A stretch of 64,000 bases of DNA, taken from Paramarasmius palmivorus (lineage: Eukaryota > Basidiomycota > Agaricomycetes > Agaricales > Marasmiaceae). The notes beneath the pieces are model-generated. The model made no database searches and was not told the origin of the DNA. It saw nothing but the letters and a program-made list of their open reading frames with translations. Of this stretch, positions 1 to 11,460 are shown piece by piece. The stretch spans positions 339,105 through 403,104 of the forward strand of contig JAYKXP010000049.1 in the NCBI GenBank assembly GCA_037176845.1. Reading direction: 5' to 3'. A program made the position numbers and the translations under genes. Position 1 is the first letter of the stretch; each line of letters begins with the position of its first letter.

Positions 1-1089
1 GACGCCCAAATCTCATGAGGATTACCTGTCGACTGTGATACTCGTTCGCTCGATGGACTTGGTAAACAAGATCTTGAATGAAGTCAAGGCCCGTGAAGAC
101 GAATATAAATACGTCAAGACCATTGCACAACATATTGATGGCTTACCTGCACATACTCCACTGGCATCTCGGGAACGTCGTCTGCTCTGTCAAGAAACGC
201 TCTACCTCGTCAATGATGATCACTTAGTCACCTCCTCGCCCGACCCCTCTGCACGTACGGCACGACTCGCGAACGCCGTTCAGGAATGGAATGTGAACAG
301 AACAAGATCCGGCTCTAATGCTTCGACTGCTACCTACGCCTCTACTCTCTCTACTAATAATACGATGCAATCGGATGTCCTCAAGTCACCGCTTACTCAG
401 CGCTACTCGAAGGCGAAGCTATCGGATAACTGTCTCAATTTTCCTGAGTCGACTCCAAATTCTACTCTCATCCACCTCCCGGTTGAAGTTTTTCTATTCT
501 CTGATCTAATAGTTCTCGCTACTGCGCGATCTGCGAAAGGCTCGGGTAGAGAAGCGCAATGGACTCTAATGGAGGAATTTGGAATGGGTAGGGTGCTCGA
601 CTTTTCTGTCCAAGGTATTATTAGCCTGTCCTTCAGTGTTTATTCGGTTGACATCCTTTAGGCTCGACGTTGACAGTGGATATCATCCCCATTCGTGCGG
701 ATCTGCAAGAGCGATTCTTCATCAAGACGTTATCCTTCAACATCCCTGAAGACAATGACAAATCTCCTTCCGACACTCGAAAAAAATGGACGGGATGTCT
801 ATCAAGATCCTCGTACTCGACCCTGAGGGCGTTCATGGACCCATACCTCGGAGGTACTGCCATAGGTGGCGGCCGTTCTACAGTGGAAAGCGAATCACGG
901 TGGATCATTGAGAGCATCGTTGCAACTGGTCTACCGTTTCCCAAGAGCCCTTCAATGCAGATGGAAGGTGATGCAGCAGTTCAATTGGAGAGAGAAGAAC
1001 GGGGTTGGTGGTCGATGAGATTTCGGCAGGTGTTGAGTGAGATATTAAGGCAAGAGATATCAAGTTGGGATGTACCTTTATGTTTTTAG
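1..1089 (+). CDS. Rho guanine nucleotide exchange factor, 3' end (partial)
   Basis: The gene enters from the left edge and ends at a TAG at 1087-1089. The frame is open from base 2 and joins across a 47-nt intron at 615-661, with the codon split after its first base. The protein runs through an all-helical stretch (LVNKILNEVKAREDEYKYVK) into a beta-rich segment with VEVFLFSDLIVLAT, which is the core signature of the PH domain that follows the DH domain in RhoGEFs. A serine/threonine-rich insert separates strands of the PH domain. Such proteins load Rho/Cdc42 GTPases with GTP at the cell cortex. The catalytic DH domain lies mostly outside the window, so the exact subfamily (Rom2, Cdc24 or other) cannot be named. 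After the intron the product continues with about 140 residues ending the PH region and a short tail. Confidence 0.75.
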
Positions 1090-1277
1090 ATTGTTACTGC
1101 ATTTATATAAGCACTTCGTGCGCGCGCACCGCGCTGGTGTCGCTCTTAGCTTGAGCCTCATATGACCCACTTCACGAACCGAGTTACCGCAATTACTACA
1201 CCCATCAGATTGGCATCATAAGCCTTTTTACTTACATCTCTCTTTTGTTCTTCGTTCATTCCTACCCCCACAATCTA

Positions 1278-2065
1278 ATGGCTGCAAACGAGAATCCTTC
1301 GTGAGTTTGTTGTCCTGTTTCTCAAACGATTCTCAACTGAACTAAATCACGACGATGATCTCTGTTCGTGATGAAGATGTATATTTTGTGGTATTTTGAA
1401 AGGTACGTGTATATCTGAGAGTTCTCAATGATTGCACTCTGACTAGTGCGAAATCAGGAACTATTCCCTCCCACAAAGTCTATGAAACAGAGCATAGGTA
1501 TGAACTCACATCTACGTGGCAGACGTGAATCTATGATTGACTAGTACCACGTACGCAGTTTTGCGTTTCTCGATATCATGCCCACTACTGAAGGACATAC
1601 TCAAGTAATTCCCAAATGTACTTCATCTCAAGTTCCTAGTCCAGCGCTCATAACGCTCATAATCTTTGCTCTTCAGACCACGCAGAGACCCTCGCCGATC
1701 TTCCAGATGAATATCTCAGAGATATCGGTCCCGTTGTGAAGAAGATCGCTCTTTCCACCGGTGTTGAGGCCTACAACATTGTTCAGGTAATGGGCTGTTC
1801 ATTCCGCTTTTTGCATCTCACTGACATTCTTGTTCGCTCAAAGAACAATGGCAAGCTGGCATTCCAGGTAAGATTTACTTCTCGTCGGAGATCGTGAGAA
1901 GGAACTCATCTCTCTTAGCATGTTCCGCACGTACACTTCCATGTCATCCCGAAACCTAACGAGACTGAAGGCCTGGTTCTGACGGTAGGTCAGAATTGGC
2001 CCCAGAAGAAGGTAGATAATGAGGTTTTGGCTGCAACTTGCGAGAAGATGAAAGGGCGGCTTTGA
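1278..2065 (+). CDS. HIT-family (histidine triad) nucleotide hydrolase
   Basis: Seven small exons (1278-1300, 1377-1402, 1458-1497, 1559-1617, 1677-1786, 1844-1867, 1919-2065) join in frame to 142 residues. The N-terminus has a CIFCGI zinc-type motif, followed by FAFLDIMPTTEGHTQVIPK, and the C-terminal half has the triad HVPHVHFHVIPKP. That H-x-H-x-H motif carries the nucleophilic histidine of HIT hydrolases. Known HINT/Hnt1-type members hydrolyse nucleoside phosphoramidates or dinucleotide substrates in cytosol and nucleus. The length fits the family exactly and all three histidines are intact. It starts 188 bp after the RhoGEF stop and shares its orientation, but nothing suggests co-regulation. 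The C-CIFC spacing favours the HINT branch over the Fhit branch. Confidence 0.9.
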
Positions 2066-2592
2066 TGATCGTTGTTTACCGGGGCGCATGCATGATCAGT
2101 TCGACATCGACCGCCGAGCGGTTTGTTGACGTTGACTATCTCCAGAGAGCGATTCTGAAGCGAAGCGGTCTTAGTCGGAGGAGAAATGACGTACGAAATG
2201 TGACATTACATATCCGTCCATGTGTGCAGTGTACTAAGCGTTCCTATACACCAGACAGGTAACCATTCGATTTTTTTTTCTTCGCATTTTTTCCCTGCAC
2301 ACTGCACCTTGGAAACAACACAAAACCTGCTCTAGGTCCGGTTGAGCCCCGATCTCGATCTTCCCTTTCCAGTTCCTTTTTCAGCTATGTTTCATTTCAA
2401 CAAGAGGACCCAAGAACGACAATCCTTTGCGATTATTCCATATGGTCTATCAAACTGACCCGAGTATTAACGCCGCTACTCGAACCTTGGTCTCATATTT
2501 TTATCTGCACGTTCGACTGCAGGAGATTGGGTGGCATCCTTCTCGCCTAGCTCAGCTAAAGGAAAGAGCCTTCGACTTCCCACTTGCGATAT
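2066..2592. other. Intergenic, 0.53 kb
   Basis: No gene is supported. It holds the 3' end of the HIT gene and the presumed promoter of the membrane protein that follows. A T-rich tract lies near 2270. An ATG at about 2388 could mark an untranslated leader or an unrecognised first exon. Confidence 0.4.
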
Positions 2593-3960
2593 ATGGCAAA
2601 AAGCGTGTCTCCAGTCGTGTCGGTCCTCTCTTCGATCTTGTTGGAGTTGCTCTTCTACGGTGAGCAAGGCTGTTGTGAATTTCTCTCGCAATTGTGTACC
2701 TTGATTTTTCTCTCCCTACAGGCTTCAATGTTGCCGTGTATTGCCTTTGCATCTACACCCTCGTGAGGAGATCATCTCCGGACACAGCGAAGTCTACGGT
2801 CATCCTCATCACACTTTCGACGCTTCTGTGCGTGAACGAACACCGCTCAATCATCCCTGCTCAAGGAACATTGATAGATTCATGGCTGCGACCGGACACA
2901 TGGGCGTAAACATTGCCCGGCTCGTCGAGGGATACGTTAAAGCGCCAACAAGAGCTGCAACCATCGCGTATTTTCTGAACCTCACCGTTTCCTCCAACAT
3001 TGCCAAGCAATTTCTTCTGGTTATTGTGGTTAGTACTCAGTTCATCTCAGATTGGTGATTTGTTGACATTCACGACAGAATCTTTTTTCAGACATGCTCC
3101 TTGTAAGGAATAGGATCTTTCCACGTCACTACTAGGTGCTCATGTTCGATAGACTTGGAGAGTATATCTTATTTGGCAAAGGAACTGGATGATAACCCTT
3201 ATACCCGCCTTCCTGTGCGTCGGGGCTTTCGGTAGGTCGTGAATCTGCAATATCGTTTCGTACCTCATTCGTGTGCATAGTCTGCGGAATAGTGGTCAGT
3301 GTATCAATCGTCACCTTCAAAATGTCACTCACGCAAAGTTCAGACAGGTGTATATGAATCCTTGTTCGAGCCGGGTCAGAGCATCTTCCTCTCAAAGATC
3401 TCTAGCTGGGCGACCTCCCAGTTTTCGCTCTCCCTCGCCATGAATGTCACCACCACGATTTTAATCGCCTCGCGAATATGGTATGTCACAAAAGGCGTAC
3501 GAGAAATGACGCCCGAGTACATGAAACCGTACTGGCGCATAATCGTGATCGTGGTGGAAAGCGCTTCAGTCGCAGCTGTTGCGCAAATCATACAGCTAGC
3601 TTTCTATGTGCAGAAGTTCCCCGGGATATACTTCATTTCCGACACGATTGTTCAGATAGTGGTACGTATTTGTCCTCACTGATATGGGTTCCGTTCCTCC
3701 AACGAGCACTGATCCTGCTCTAGGCGATGGCGCCCCTGATTATCATCGTCTTGGTGGGTATGTCAGGTAGCCGCAAAAGCGTGGTTTGGGGAACGGCCTA
3801 TACGACATCTGAGGAGGTCTCTGATATGCAGTTCCAAGCACGGGACCACCTGGAACTTTCTTCCAAGTCTCGTCGTCGCCGGTCGGCATTTGCTAGCCGA
3901 GACACTGAGACGGCGACAGAGGACGATGAATTCCAAATGAAAGGAGAGCCCACGGTTTGA
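2593..3960 (+). CDS. Multi-pass (7TM-like) membrane protein, orphan family
   Basis: Start chosen at ATG 2593, which places a hydrophobic segment directly at the N-terminus. About seven exons splice to alternating hydrophobic segments: LLFYGFNVAVYCLCIYTLV, then ATGHMGVNIARL, a segment ending in SDMLL, TWRVYLIWQRNWMITLIPAF, SWATSQFSLSLAMN, and a last pair around IIVIVVESASVAAVAQII. The cytosolic tail is basic then acidic (KSRRRRSAF ... TATEDDEFQ). This pattern (Asn/Arg in the third helix, W-R-x-Y-x-x-W, SxW-xxQFSLSL) is what I know from a large uncharacterised Agaricomycete membrane family, often compared with GPCRs, with no assigned ligand. Exon edges near 3228-3343 are uncertain: the best frame needs an intron from 3295 to 3343 with a GTCAGT donor. 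A related protein lies at 32921-34202. Confidence 0.65.
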
Positions 3961-4169
3961 CGACCCTCGCTGTTCTAATCATTACTTATCTTTGTGTAAT
4001 GTACTACGAATCCTGTTTATGTTATGTTCTGGGGTTTCGCCAATAACAAAACGCTCGTAACTCGGCGAACTCGGTACCGCAGGAACAGTGAGCGCTCTTT
4101 GTTACTATATTTCATCGACTGCCACTCCTTCACCGATAGGACGGCACCTTGGACTCTTCGCTTCGCAAT

Positions 4170-6311
4170 CTAATGCGCGTCTAGCTCGTTTAGAACCTCA
4201 GCGACACCCTCATGTCTTGCTTGGACCTTAATACGGTAAGGCATAGGAGACCTCCCAGACAGCCCATCGTATTCTTTGAGGTCTATGGGCTCCTCTGGGA
4301 TCTCTGACATATGAAATGCCCACAGCATCCGAGTAATGGCAAGAAATAATTCACGATCTGCAAGGAGCATCCCGATGCAGATCCGGCGCCTAGAATCGTA
4401 TATTAGAATGGAAAAGCGAAGCACGTTCATATGTCATGCATGTTACGCACCCGACACCCTAGATAAATTGAAGGGTCAGTGGAATGTACGGATAGAGCTG
4501 TATTGAATAACTGACAAACATCCAGTGGTCCCGCTTGTACGGATCGCTGAGGTTGGCGCTCTCTGCAGAATTTAAACTGTCGTCAACGTAGCGATCGGGC
4601 TGCAAAAGTCCGCGAGTTAGTATTTTGGGTGGGAATGAGGGGACACTAACGTTGAATGCGTATGGATCTGGATAACGACACTCGTTAAAATGCAAACTGT
4701 AGGTGTTGCAGATAACGACCGTGTCTTTTGGAATCACATATCCGCGGTAGGTGAACTCCTCCGTGACTGCATGTGGTGTCCCCAGCCAGAAGGGATTATG
4801 GTATCTGTCGTGCCATTAGCATTTATCTCCCAAAGGGGACGTGAGGTTACCTTTGCACCTAGTAGGGTAAAGAGTTCCCTTAAATATTTTTTCCCGAAAA
4901 GTCAGGACTAACTTACTTCCTTGATAATAGCACGGCAGTAGTGCAATTGAGCCTGGTCGTGATGGGTCGGTAATCTGCCACGTCCTACAACTCTATCCAA
5001 CTCTTCATGGGCCTTTCTCTGTGCTTCCGGGCATCGGCAGATGTGAGCAGCGAACCACTGAATGAGCCCCGCAGGCTTAATCGAGATATAATCAGAAGGA
5101 GCGACATAAATAGTATGCTGTAAACGCACTGTCTCCACACCAGCAATCATAAACGCCACAGTCAACATGGTTATGTCCAAATCATCAAGGTCCTCTTCAA
5201 CCCTGATCTCCAGTAATCTTTTTGCGAAGCAGTCGGGAATATATTCCCCTGCTTTAAGACGCCTCTCCATATCCTTGATCATTGTTCCATAGAGCTTGAT
5301 CGTATCCTCGCGTAAACGAACGCCTCGTCTCTGCATTGGGGTGGGAAACCATTGAAGGAATGGCACAAAGTCCACAAGGTTTGAGACAGGTCCCGTACAA
5401 TTCCTTGCAATCCTTTATTCGCATAACAGCAAACGCTGACATAAAAGCACTCACATAAATTCCCTGCTAATTCGGAGAACCTCACTGACCATGGGGTCGC
5501 TCAAAGCATCAGTACGAGTACCGAACGTGATAGCAAGCATGTTATTCAGTAGGCAACGCCCAGCATATTTCTATAGGAGTAACAGTCAGCTAACCTTTTC
5601 GACAAGCCAGACGATTTACCTGTGGATTGATAGGTAGAAGACCTCCATTACTATCCTTGTAGAGAGATTTGACGAGAACAAAAGCTTCACGTTCAAGGAT
5701 GGGCGTGAACTCGTCTACTGAGCGCTGTTGTATGTAGGAGTAGGCGATGCGCCTGTGCTTCCTCCTGTGCTATAGATATAAGATGAAGCTTGTAAGCGGC
5801 GAGTTGAAGTAACGCGGACCAAATATCATTGTACTGTGACCCTGTGATCGCTCTTCCCAGAAAGATCGTTTGAGCCTTGATGAACATATCCTTCCTCGAC
5901 GAAACGATTGCCCCCTTAGTGACCATGATATCCTTCACAATTCCGGGGTCCGAAAGCACGACAAATAGCTGATTTCCTAGCCGAAGCGAATAGATGTCAC
6001 CATATTTCTTGTACCAACGATGGAGAGTGAGTTCAGGATAGTGCGTCATGAACGGAAATGACCCTAAAGAAGTCAAAGATGGAAGGGACCAACATGCAAA
6101 TACTTCGAGGACACTGACCAAGGATCGGGAAACCTACTGGTCCGTGAGGAACAGATACTCCGCCTGAATGCCTGACCAGACTATTTCTGATATATCCCAA
6201 CACAAGTGTTACGAGTAGCGCGGGGCCTAGCCAGTCTCGGAAAAGAGTATTGAGGTCGCCCATTCTTTGAAGGGTGTCGGTACCATCGAGAGTGGAGGTA
6301 TTGAAAGGCAT
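4170..6311 (-). CDS. Cytochrome P450 monooxygenase
   Basis: The minus strand encodes a membrane anchor (GPALLVTLVLGYI) followed by the proline-rich hinge VPHGPVGFPILG, the substrate-region motif YKKYGDIYSLRLGNQLFVVLSD, a helix-I segment MIAGVET, a K-helix region, PDPYAFNPDRY, and the haem ligand loop MFGVGRRICIG. The loop is only continuous if an 8-nt exon at 4451-4458 is used: it supplies the Gly-Val-Gly bases between an exon ending in TTT and the last exon starting at 4389. The cysteine is present, so the enzyme should bind haem. Start taken at the ATG at 6311. At roughly 500 residues it fits the microsomal class E group-I P450s common in mushrooms (CYP5144/CYP5037-like by feel only). It is convergent with the preceding membrane protein and shows no biosynthetic neighbour. 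Confidence 0.85.
4451..4458 (-). other. 8-nt micro-exon in the P450 haem loop
   Basis: Read on the minus strand, the eight bases GGTGTCGG are preceded by an AG acceptor and followed by a GT donor. Joining them to the flanking exons restores Phe-Gly-Val-Gly-Arg-Arg-x-Cys-x-Gly. Without them the signature loop is out of frame and interrupted. Confidence 0.7.
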
Positions 6312-8085
6312 GTTCAGCCCCAGTGGCCCCCGCGAGTTATATGTGATCATATAAAGCGATGCTATCAGCCGAAAATTCGATGTGAATTTTGCATGCGTGT
6401 GTCGTACTCGTGGACTCTGGTCCTCAATATTTCCCCATTTCACCCTCCGTACGACCACTGCCCAAGTCTGAACGAATAACGGGTATGTATGGGTCTTGTT
6501 GCAGGTGCACCAGGTCCGGCTGTTCCAATATGGCCTCTATTTCAGGAGCCGAGCCAGACCATATTCGTGTCCTGGACGAGTCTATTTGCGGACAGCACCG
6601 AGAGAAGAGTCTATCACGGATTAACGTCGATCGTCATTACACTTGAATAGAGCATCGATTCACTAACCCCAAGGGCGAACGTTGTAAAACTTCGGGGAAT
6701 GAAGTTGCAGGCGCCTCGTCCAGGGTATTAATCATGAGTAGTCGTTCAGCGAGAATTTATCAGGGATCTAGACTTGGCGAATTGGTGTGAGTGCGATTGA
6801 ATGCATCGCAGGGACCACGAGGCCAGTAATCTCCGACGGTGACCAGTAGTCCCGTTGTTGTTTATGTGGACGTCGAAACCCCACGAACGAGGGACGCAAT
6901 CAGAATCTGAGTCTTGACTATCTGATTCTTTGATTCCTTAGTTGTAGCCCAGTGGACTCGTATATAGCTTGGCATTCGGGCCTTTTTGAGGGATTCGCCA
7001 ATAAGTACCTTTGATCGACGATCATCACTACATGTATCACCCAGGAGTTGAGGAATAGCGGTACAAAATCTGTGACACTCACTGAATGAATGACGGCGGT
7101 AGGCAGGACTTGAAAGTCTTACACGAGGCAAACGTCGGACTAGAACAATTTGAATGACACTCAAGGCAAGCTTGTCGCTTCTCTGTCAAGAATATGACAA
7201 GTCGAATGGGTATGTTGGGAAGCTGATTTGATGCAAATTAGTACTATCCAGTCGGGATGCGCAAAATCCGTTATTTGTTTGGCTTTGTAGTCCACACTTC
7301 ATCTTGAATGCAGCAAGATTCGCATAATGAAACCCTGAAAAGTCACGACGAAAGAAAACCGGGACTTCAAGCAAGTAGAAGATGAGAGTAAGAGGAGTCT
7401 GAGAAAGAGAGATTTCCTGTGACCGTGTGAATCACCCTCAACTGAGCGCTAAGCGCTTCCGCTTTTGACCACGTGTCGCACTCTCCTTGTTTGTTCCCAA
7501 TTTGTTCCTTGATGCCACTTGTCCGTCAAACCTTCGCAAGACGTCAAGTCTCCACCACTACGATCATTCTACAGCATGTGCCTTCATAGTCACTAGACCT
7601 TACAAGTTACCACAGCTATGGATTGAACACTTTCTATCTCTACAGCCAGACGGGTTGTGATACAAAGAGGAAGTACATGCCAGTGTGTAAGATACTACGA
7701 GGTACGCAGAAGACACTCAGGTGTCACGACGAACGATACGGTACACCACTGCCCCTTTTGCCGAGATTTCCTAGATTCCACGACCACTAAGGGACATATG
7801 GGGATTTAAAGTTCAGCGGTGCAGCGGCTGCTTTACTCTAAAACGTATGTAGTAAATCCCGCATCACTGATCTGCTACCTTCAACTGATTGAACAGCCCA
7901 CCAGTTTGCTAAGAGAACAGGATGACGACTTGAACAAGAGGCTTCCATTGCAGTCGATGTCGTTATCCTCTTATAAGTACGGGTCCCGACGACCTGCGCC
8001 ATATTCGCCTTCCCACTGTTCGCCTCGTGCTCGTGCTGTTGTCCTTGTGCGGGCGCTTCTCTCGCACTAGTAGAGACCACAAGTC
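6312..8085. other. Intergenic, 1.8 kb
   Basis: Divergent spacer between the P450 (minus) and the DUF6534-like gene (plus). Only short overlapping open frames without recognisable protein character are present. No repeat or RNA gene was seen. Confidence 0.4.
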
Positions 8086-9934
8086 ATGTCGGCTACGCAA
8101 ATCAGCACTGATGGCCCCGGCCTCGACATGTCAAAGATTTTCGCCCCCTTTTACTGGGGTAAGTAACGACACCTGGTTTGAACCCTGAACGTCACTTACC
8201 GAACGAAAATCTTACAGGTTTTGTCGTTTCATTATTGTCAGTCTTGCGTTCTCGCCTTGCATTCATAACTCAAGTCCTCAAACCAGCCTCGGAGGGATCA
8301 CAATCGTCCAAGCGTATATCTACTTCCCGCACCCAACCGACCGCAAACTCGTCCAGACCATTGTCAGTCTTTCCAGTTCTCTCACAAATTCCGGCCTTTA
8401 CTTGACTGGTCCTACTCAAAACAGGCTGCAACTATGCTGTACGTTTCGTGTATCCAGTCATGCTTCGCTAGATGTTTACCTGAACACAGAATCCTTGACC
8501 TCGCTTCTTCCGCCCTTATTGCACAATCTCTCTATTATTACACGGTGAGAGGCCCTGATTGGATGAGTAATCAGATTTCATCTCATCCGACTAGATTCCG
8601 CACTACGGCTCTCTTGCTCAGTTGAGCAGCGTCACACCGTGAGCACCCTTGCAAGTAGCCTGACTCGTCTGAACTAGTCATGTTCTAGAGAACTTTCCGC
8701 TGAATGCCTCATCTCAACGATCATTACTTTTATGTACGTCTCTGTTCCTTATCCACTTATACACTACTAATCGACCAGGTCAGCTCCCAAATGTATTTTG
8801 TGTACCAGATTTATTCGAGTAAGCAAGCTCAGCTGCCTGCCTCCGCCATTGTAACCGTTAAATCCACTAGTCAAAAGCCTAGGCAAAACAGCCTGGGTGT
8901 TGATTGCGGCCATCGTACGTCCCTACGCAACTTGACTATCATATCACTGAGATCCTTGCGATCAGACTGCTTGCGCCGTTGCTGCATTTGGTACGTATCC
9001 AAGCGCATCCATGTGGTTGTATACTTATGCATGCGCCGTATTGATAGTGGGTGGTGTTGGTATGTATTCGAATACGGCCTAGCTCGGTGCGCTTATCACC
9101 CAGTTTACAGGGTGCGTTGCAGCCATGGTTATATTCCATCACGGTGTTCTGGCAAACAGGAACGAGAAGTTCTCAGTAAGACTTCATTTCATGCGATTCC
9201 CGACTCGGGTTATTAACGCGGCTTCACCGATAGATTTTCTTTGGATTAGCGAAAGGATTTGGTTCTTTGACCGATATCATCGCCACATTGGCCATGTGCT
9301 TCTTCCTCTCAGCGTCAAGGACAGGTATCAGTGTCCAGTGCGTAAATTTATAATGAGGCGTTCCGGTCTTGACCCTTTTGTTTCAACAGGACTAATGGAT
9401 TGATTAAATCCCTCATTCAATATGTTGTCAATCGTGGCGTTCTCGTTACGCTGATACAGACTCTCCTACTGATCCTGTTCTATGCGGCGCCCAACAATCT
9501 TTATTGGTATGGTCCCTTGATTCATCAACACCGATCAAGGGGTTCTGATTCAGTGTGCTTTGATTGCAGGCTTTCAGCACACATCAATGTCACGAAGCTG
9601 TATGCCAACACATTCTGTGAGTCTCATTTCAATTTGATGTGCACTCACTGAACCTTAAGTATCATGTCATATCCGCGCAGTCGCCATGTGAGTAGTTTGC
9701 CCGCATGAACCAATACACTGGCTGAACAGTGCTTTGCGGACAAGGTTGAACGCAAGGGAACATATCAAACAGAAGCATGCGGGGTCGAAGGCAGTCAACT
9801 CGTCATACAATGGCTATATCTCGAGCAGACTCAACGAGGATCGTTCATTCAGTGCAAATCATGCACCCGAGGGGCAAGACAAGTCGTATGAGATGCCGAC
9901 GGTCACCAAAAGCGTTGTCATAGCTGAACTATAA
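8086..9934 (+). CDS. DUF6534-like multi-pass membrane protein
   Basis: Start at ATG 8086 (MSATQISTDGPGLDMSK). At least ten short exons join to a series of hydrophobic segments: GFVVSLFLGGITIVQAYIYF, then HPTDRKLVQTI, AATMLILDLASSALIAQSLYYY, the Pro-rich loop IPHYGSLAQLS, ELSAECLISTIITFISQMYF, then FGLAKGFGSLTDIIATLAMCFFL, LIQYVVNRGVLVTLIQTLLLI, and finally a loop with NLYW and a C-terminal LNAREHIKQKH followed by a hydrophilic tail. The order, the HP..D internal loop, the NRG-[IV]-LVT helix and LNAR..[IL] after the last helix match what I know of DUF6534 proteins, which are abundant in Agaricomycetes and have no established role. Two introns use GTCAGT donors (8237 and 8363). Middle exons around 8817-9170 are only roughly placed. 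Confidence 0.75.
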
Positions 9935-10075
9935 TTGTCCTTTGATGATGATGACATGCGACAGTACGGACCCGTGCCTGTGTCCGAGCTCATGAACTTC
10001 TTTTATATATTGTTCCCATGTACATATTCTCCTATCTTACATTGTGTTTCTGCGTTTATACGACCCAGTACCCTT

Positions 10076-11460
10076 TCACTTCTGCAATGGTGGGCTCTGC
10101 TTCAGAACATGACGCATACTGTTGGGGCCATAGCGATCACCAGGGATGTTGCTTGCTTCTGAGATCTTGCGAATGGTAGCAATCTCCTCGGCACTCAGCT
10201 TCACGGATGCAGCACCCATATTCTCTTCTAGGTACTGGGGCGCTTCCCGGGTCAGTCTTTCTTTCGAAACTAAAGGGAGTCGCGCAAGTACTCACCTTGA
10301 TTTTTTTAGTCCCCGGAATGACAACAAAATCGTCACCCTGCGCCAAAATCCAAGCCAGGGTGACTTGTCCGGGAGTGGCATTATGCTTATCGCCAATTTC
10401 CTGAATGCGTTTTACAACATCCAGTATCTTGGGGAAGTTCTCTGGCTGGTACCTAGAATAGATGTGTGAGCTTGATAGTATCCACGATGCCAGACTCCAC
10501 TCAGGACTTACTTCGGGATCGTGCGCCTGAAATCGTCTTCTTCGAAGTCATCGAATGATTTCTACGACAAAGTCAACAGCAGCTTCAAACAGGAATCTTG
10601 AGAACCCACGTATTGCCCAGTGATAAGACCTCGGGCTAGCGGTGAATACGCAACGATTACGATACCGAGTTCCCTAGCTGTTTTCAGAATCGCAAGCTGT
10701 TCATCTTCGATGTCGAGAACCAGAGGCGAGAATTCAACTTGGATAGCAGAAATAGGATGAACAGCATGGGCTCTCCGAAGATCCGCGGCAGTACATTCTG
10801 AAAGACCAAGGTACTTGACCTTGCCCTCCCTGGGATCGTAATACGTAGCGTAAGAGAGCGGGAAGTATTAATGACTATGGTGAACTCACTTGACAAGCTC
10901 GGCCATTGCACCGACAGTCAATTCAATAGGGGTTTTGGGATCAGTTCTGGTGTAGCGGGATCAAGTATTGACCATAGGCACGACCTCGGAAACCAACCTG
11001 TGAGCGTAATACAAATCGATATACTCGACGCCAAAGCGCTCGAGTGATTTGGCGCACTGCTCTTTCACGTATTCCGGTTCACCACGGATTCCATCTGGTG
11101 TGTTCCCGAACTTTGATGTAAGGAAGATGTCGCTGCGCTTCCCGGTACGCTTGAACCTAGATAGTCACATAATCAGACTTCGTTGAGATTGCGTAAGGAA
11201 GAGTATGCACCATTTCCCGATAAGCTCTTCAGAATCGCCATAAACATTTGCAGAGTCCCAGTGGTCACAGCCCAAGGCATGAGCGGCGTCCAAGACCTGA
11301 TTGTGTGAATGAGTTTCACAGAAAACCATAAATTAAAGGGAAAAACCTTGAATCGTTCTTCGTCTGTGCCTACTTTGCCATAAAATCGACTGATACCCAT
11401 AGCTCCGAACCCAATAGGGTGAACAAGGGCATCCCCAATCTTTCTTGGTGGCAAAGTCAT
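10076..11460 (-). CDS. Aldo-keto reductase
   Basis: The minus-strand gene starts with [24 protein letters not shown], a typical AKR opening with the first beta strand. Further exons carry the catalytic region around WDSANVYG (Asp and Tyr of the tetrad), a Lys in TSKFG, an arginine/aspartate-rich helix, the IDLYYAHR strand, and a C-terminal stretch [16 protein letters not shown] that ends in PPLQK-stop at 10076. These NADPH-dependent enzymes reduce aldehydes and ketones in the cytosol. The family resembles the auxin-induced/IolS-like (AKR13) branch common in fungi. There are several introns of about 50 nt. No frame break was seen in the parts read. It is convergent with the preceding membrane gene, only about 140 bp away, and no shared pathway is evident. 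Confidence 0.85.
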
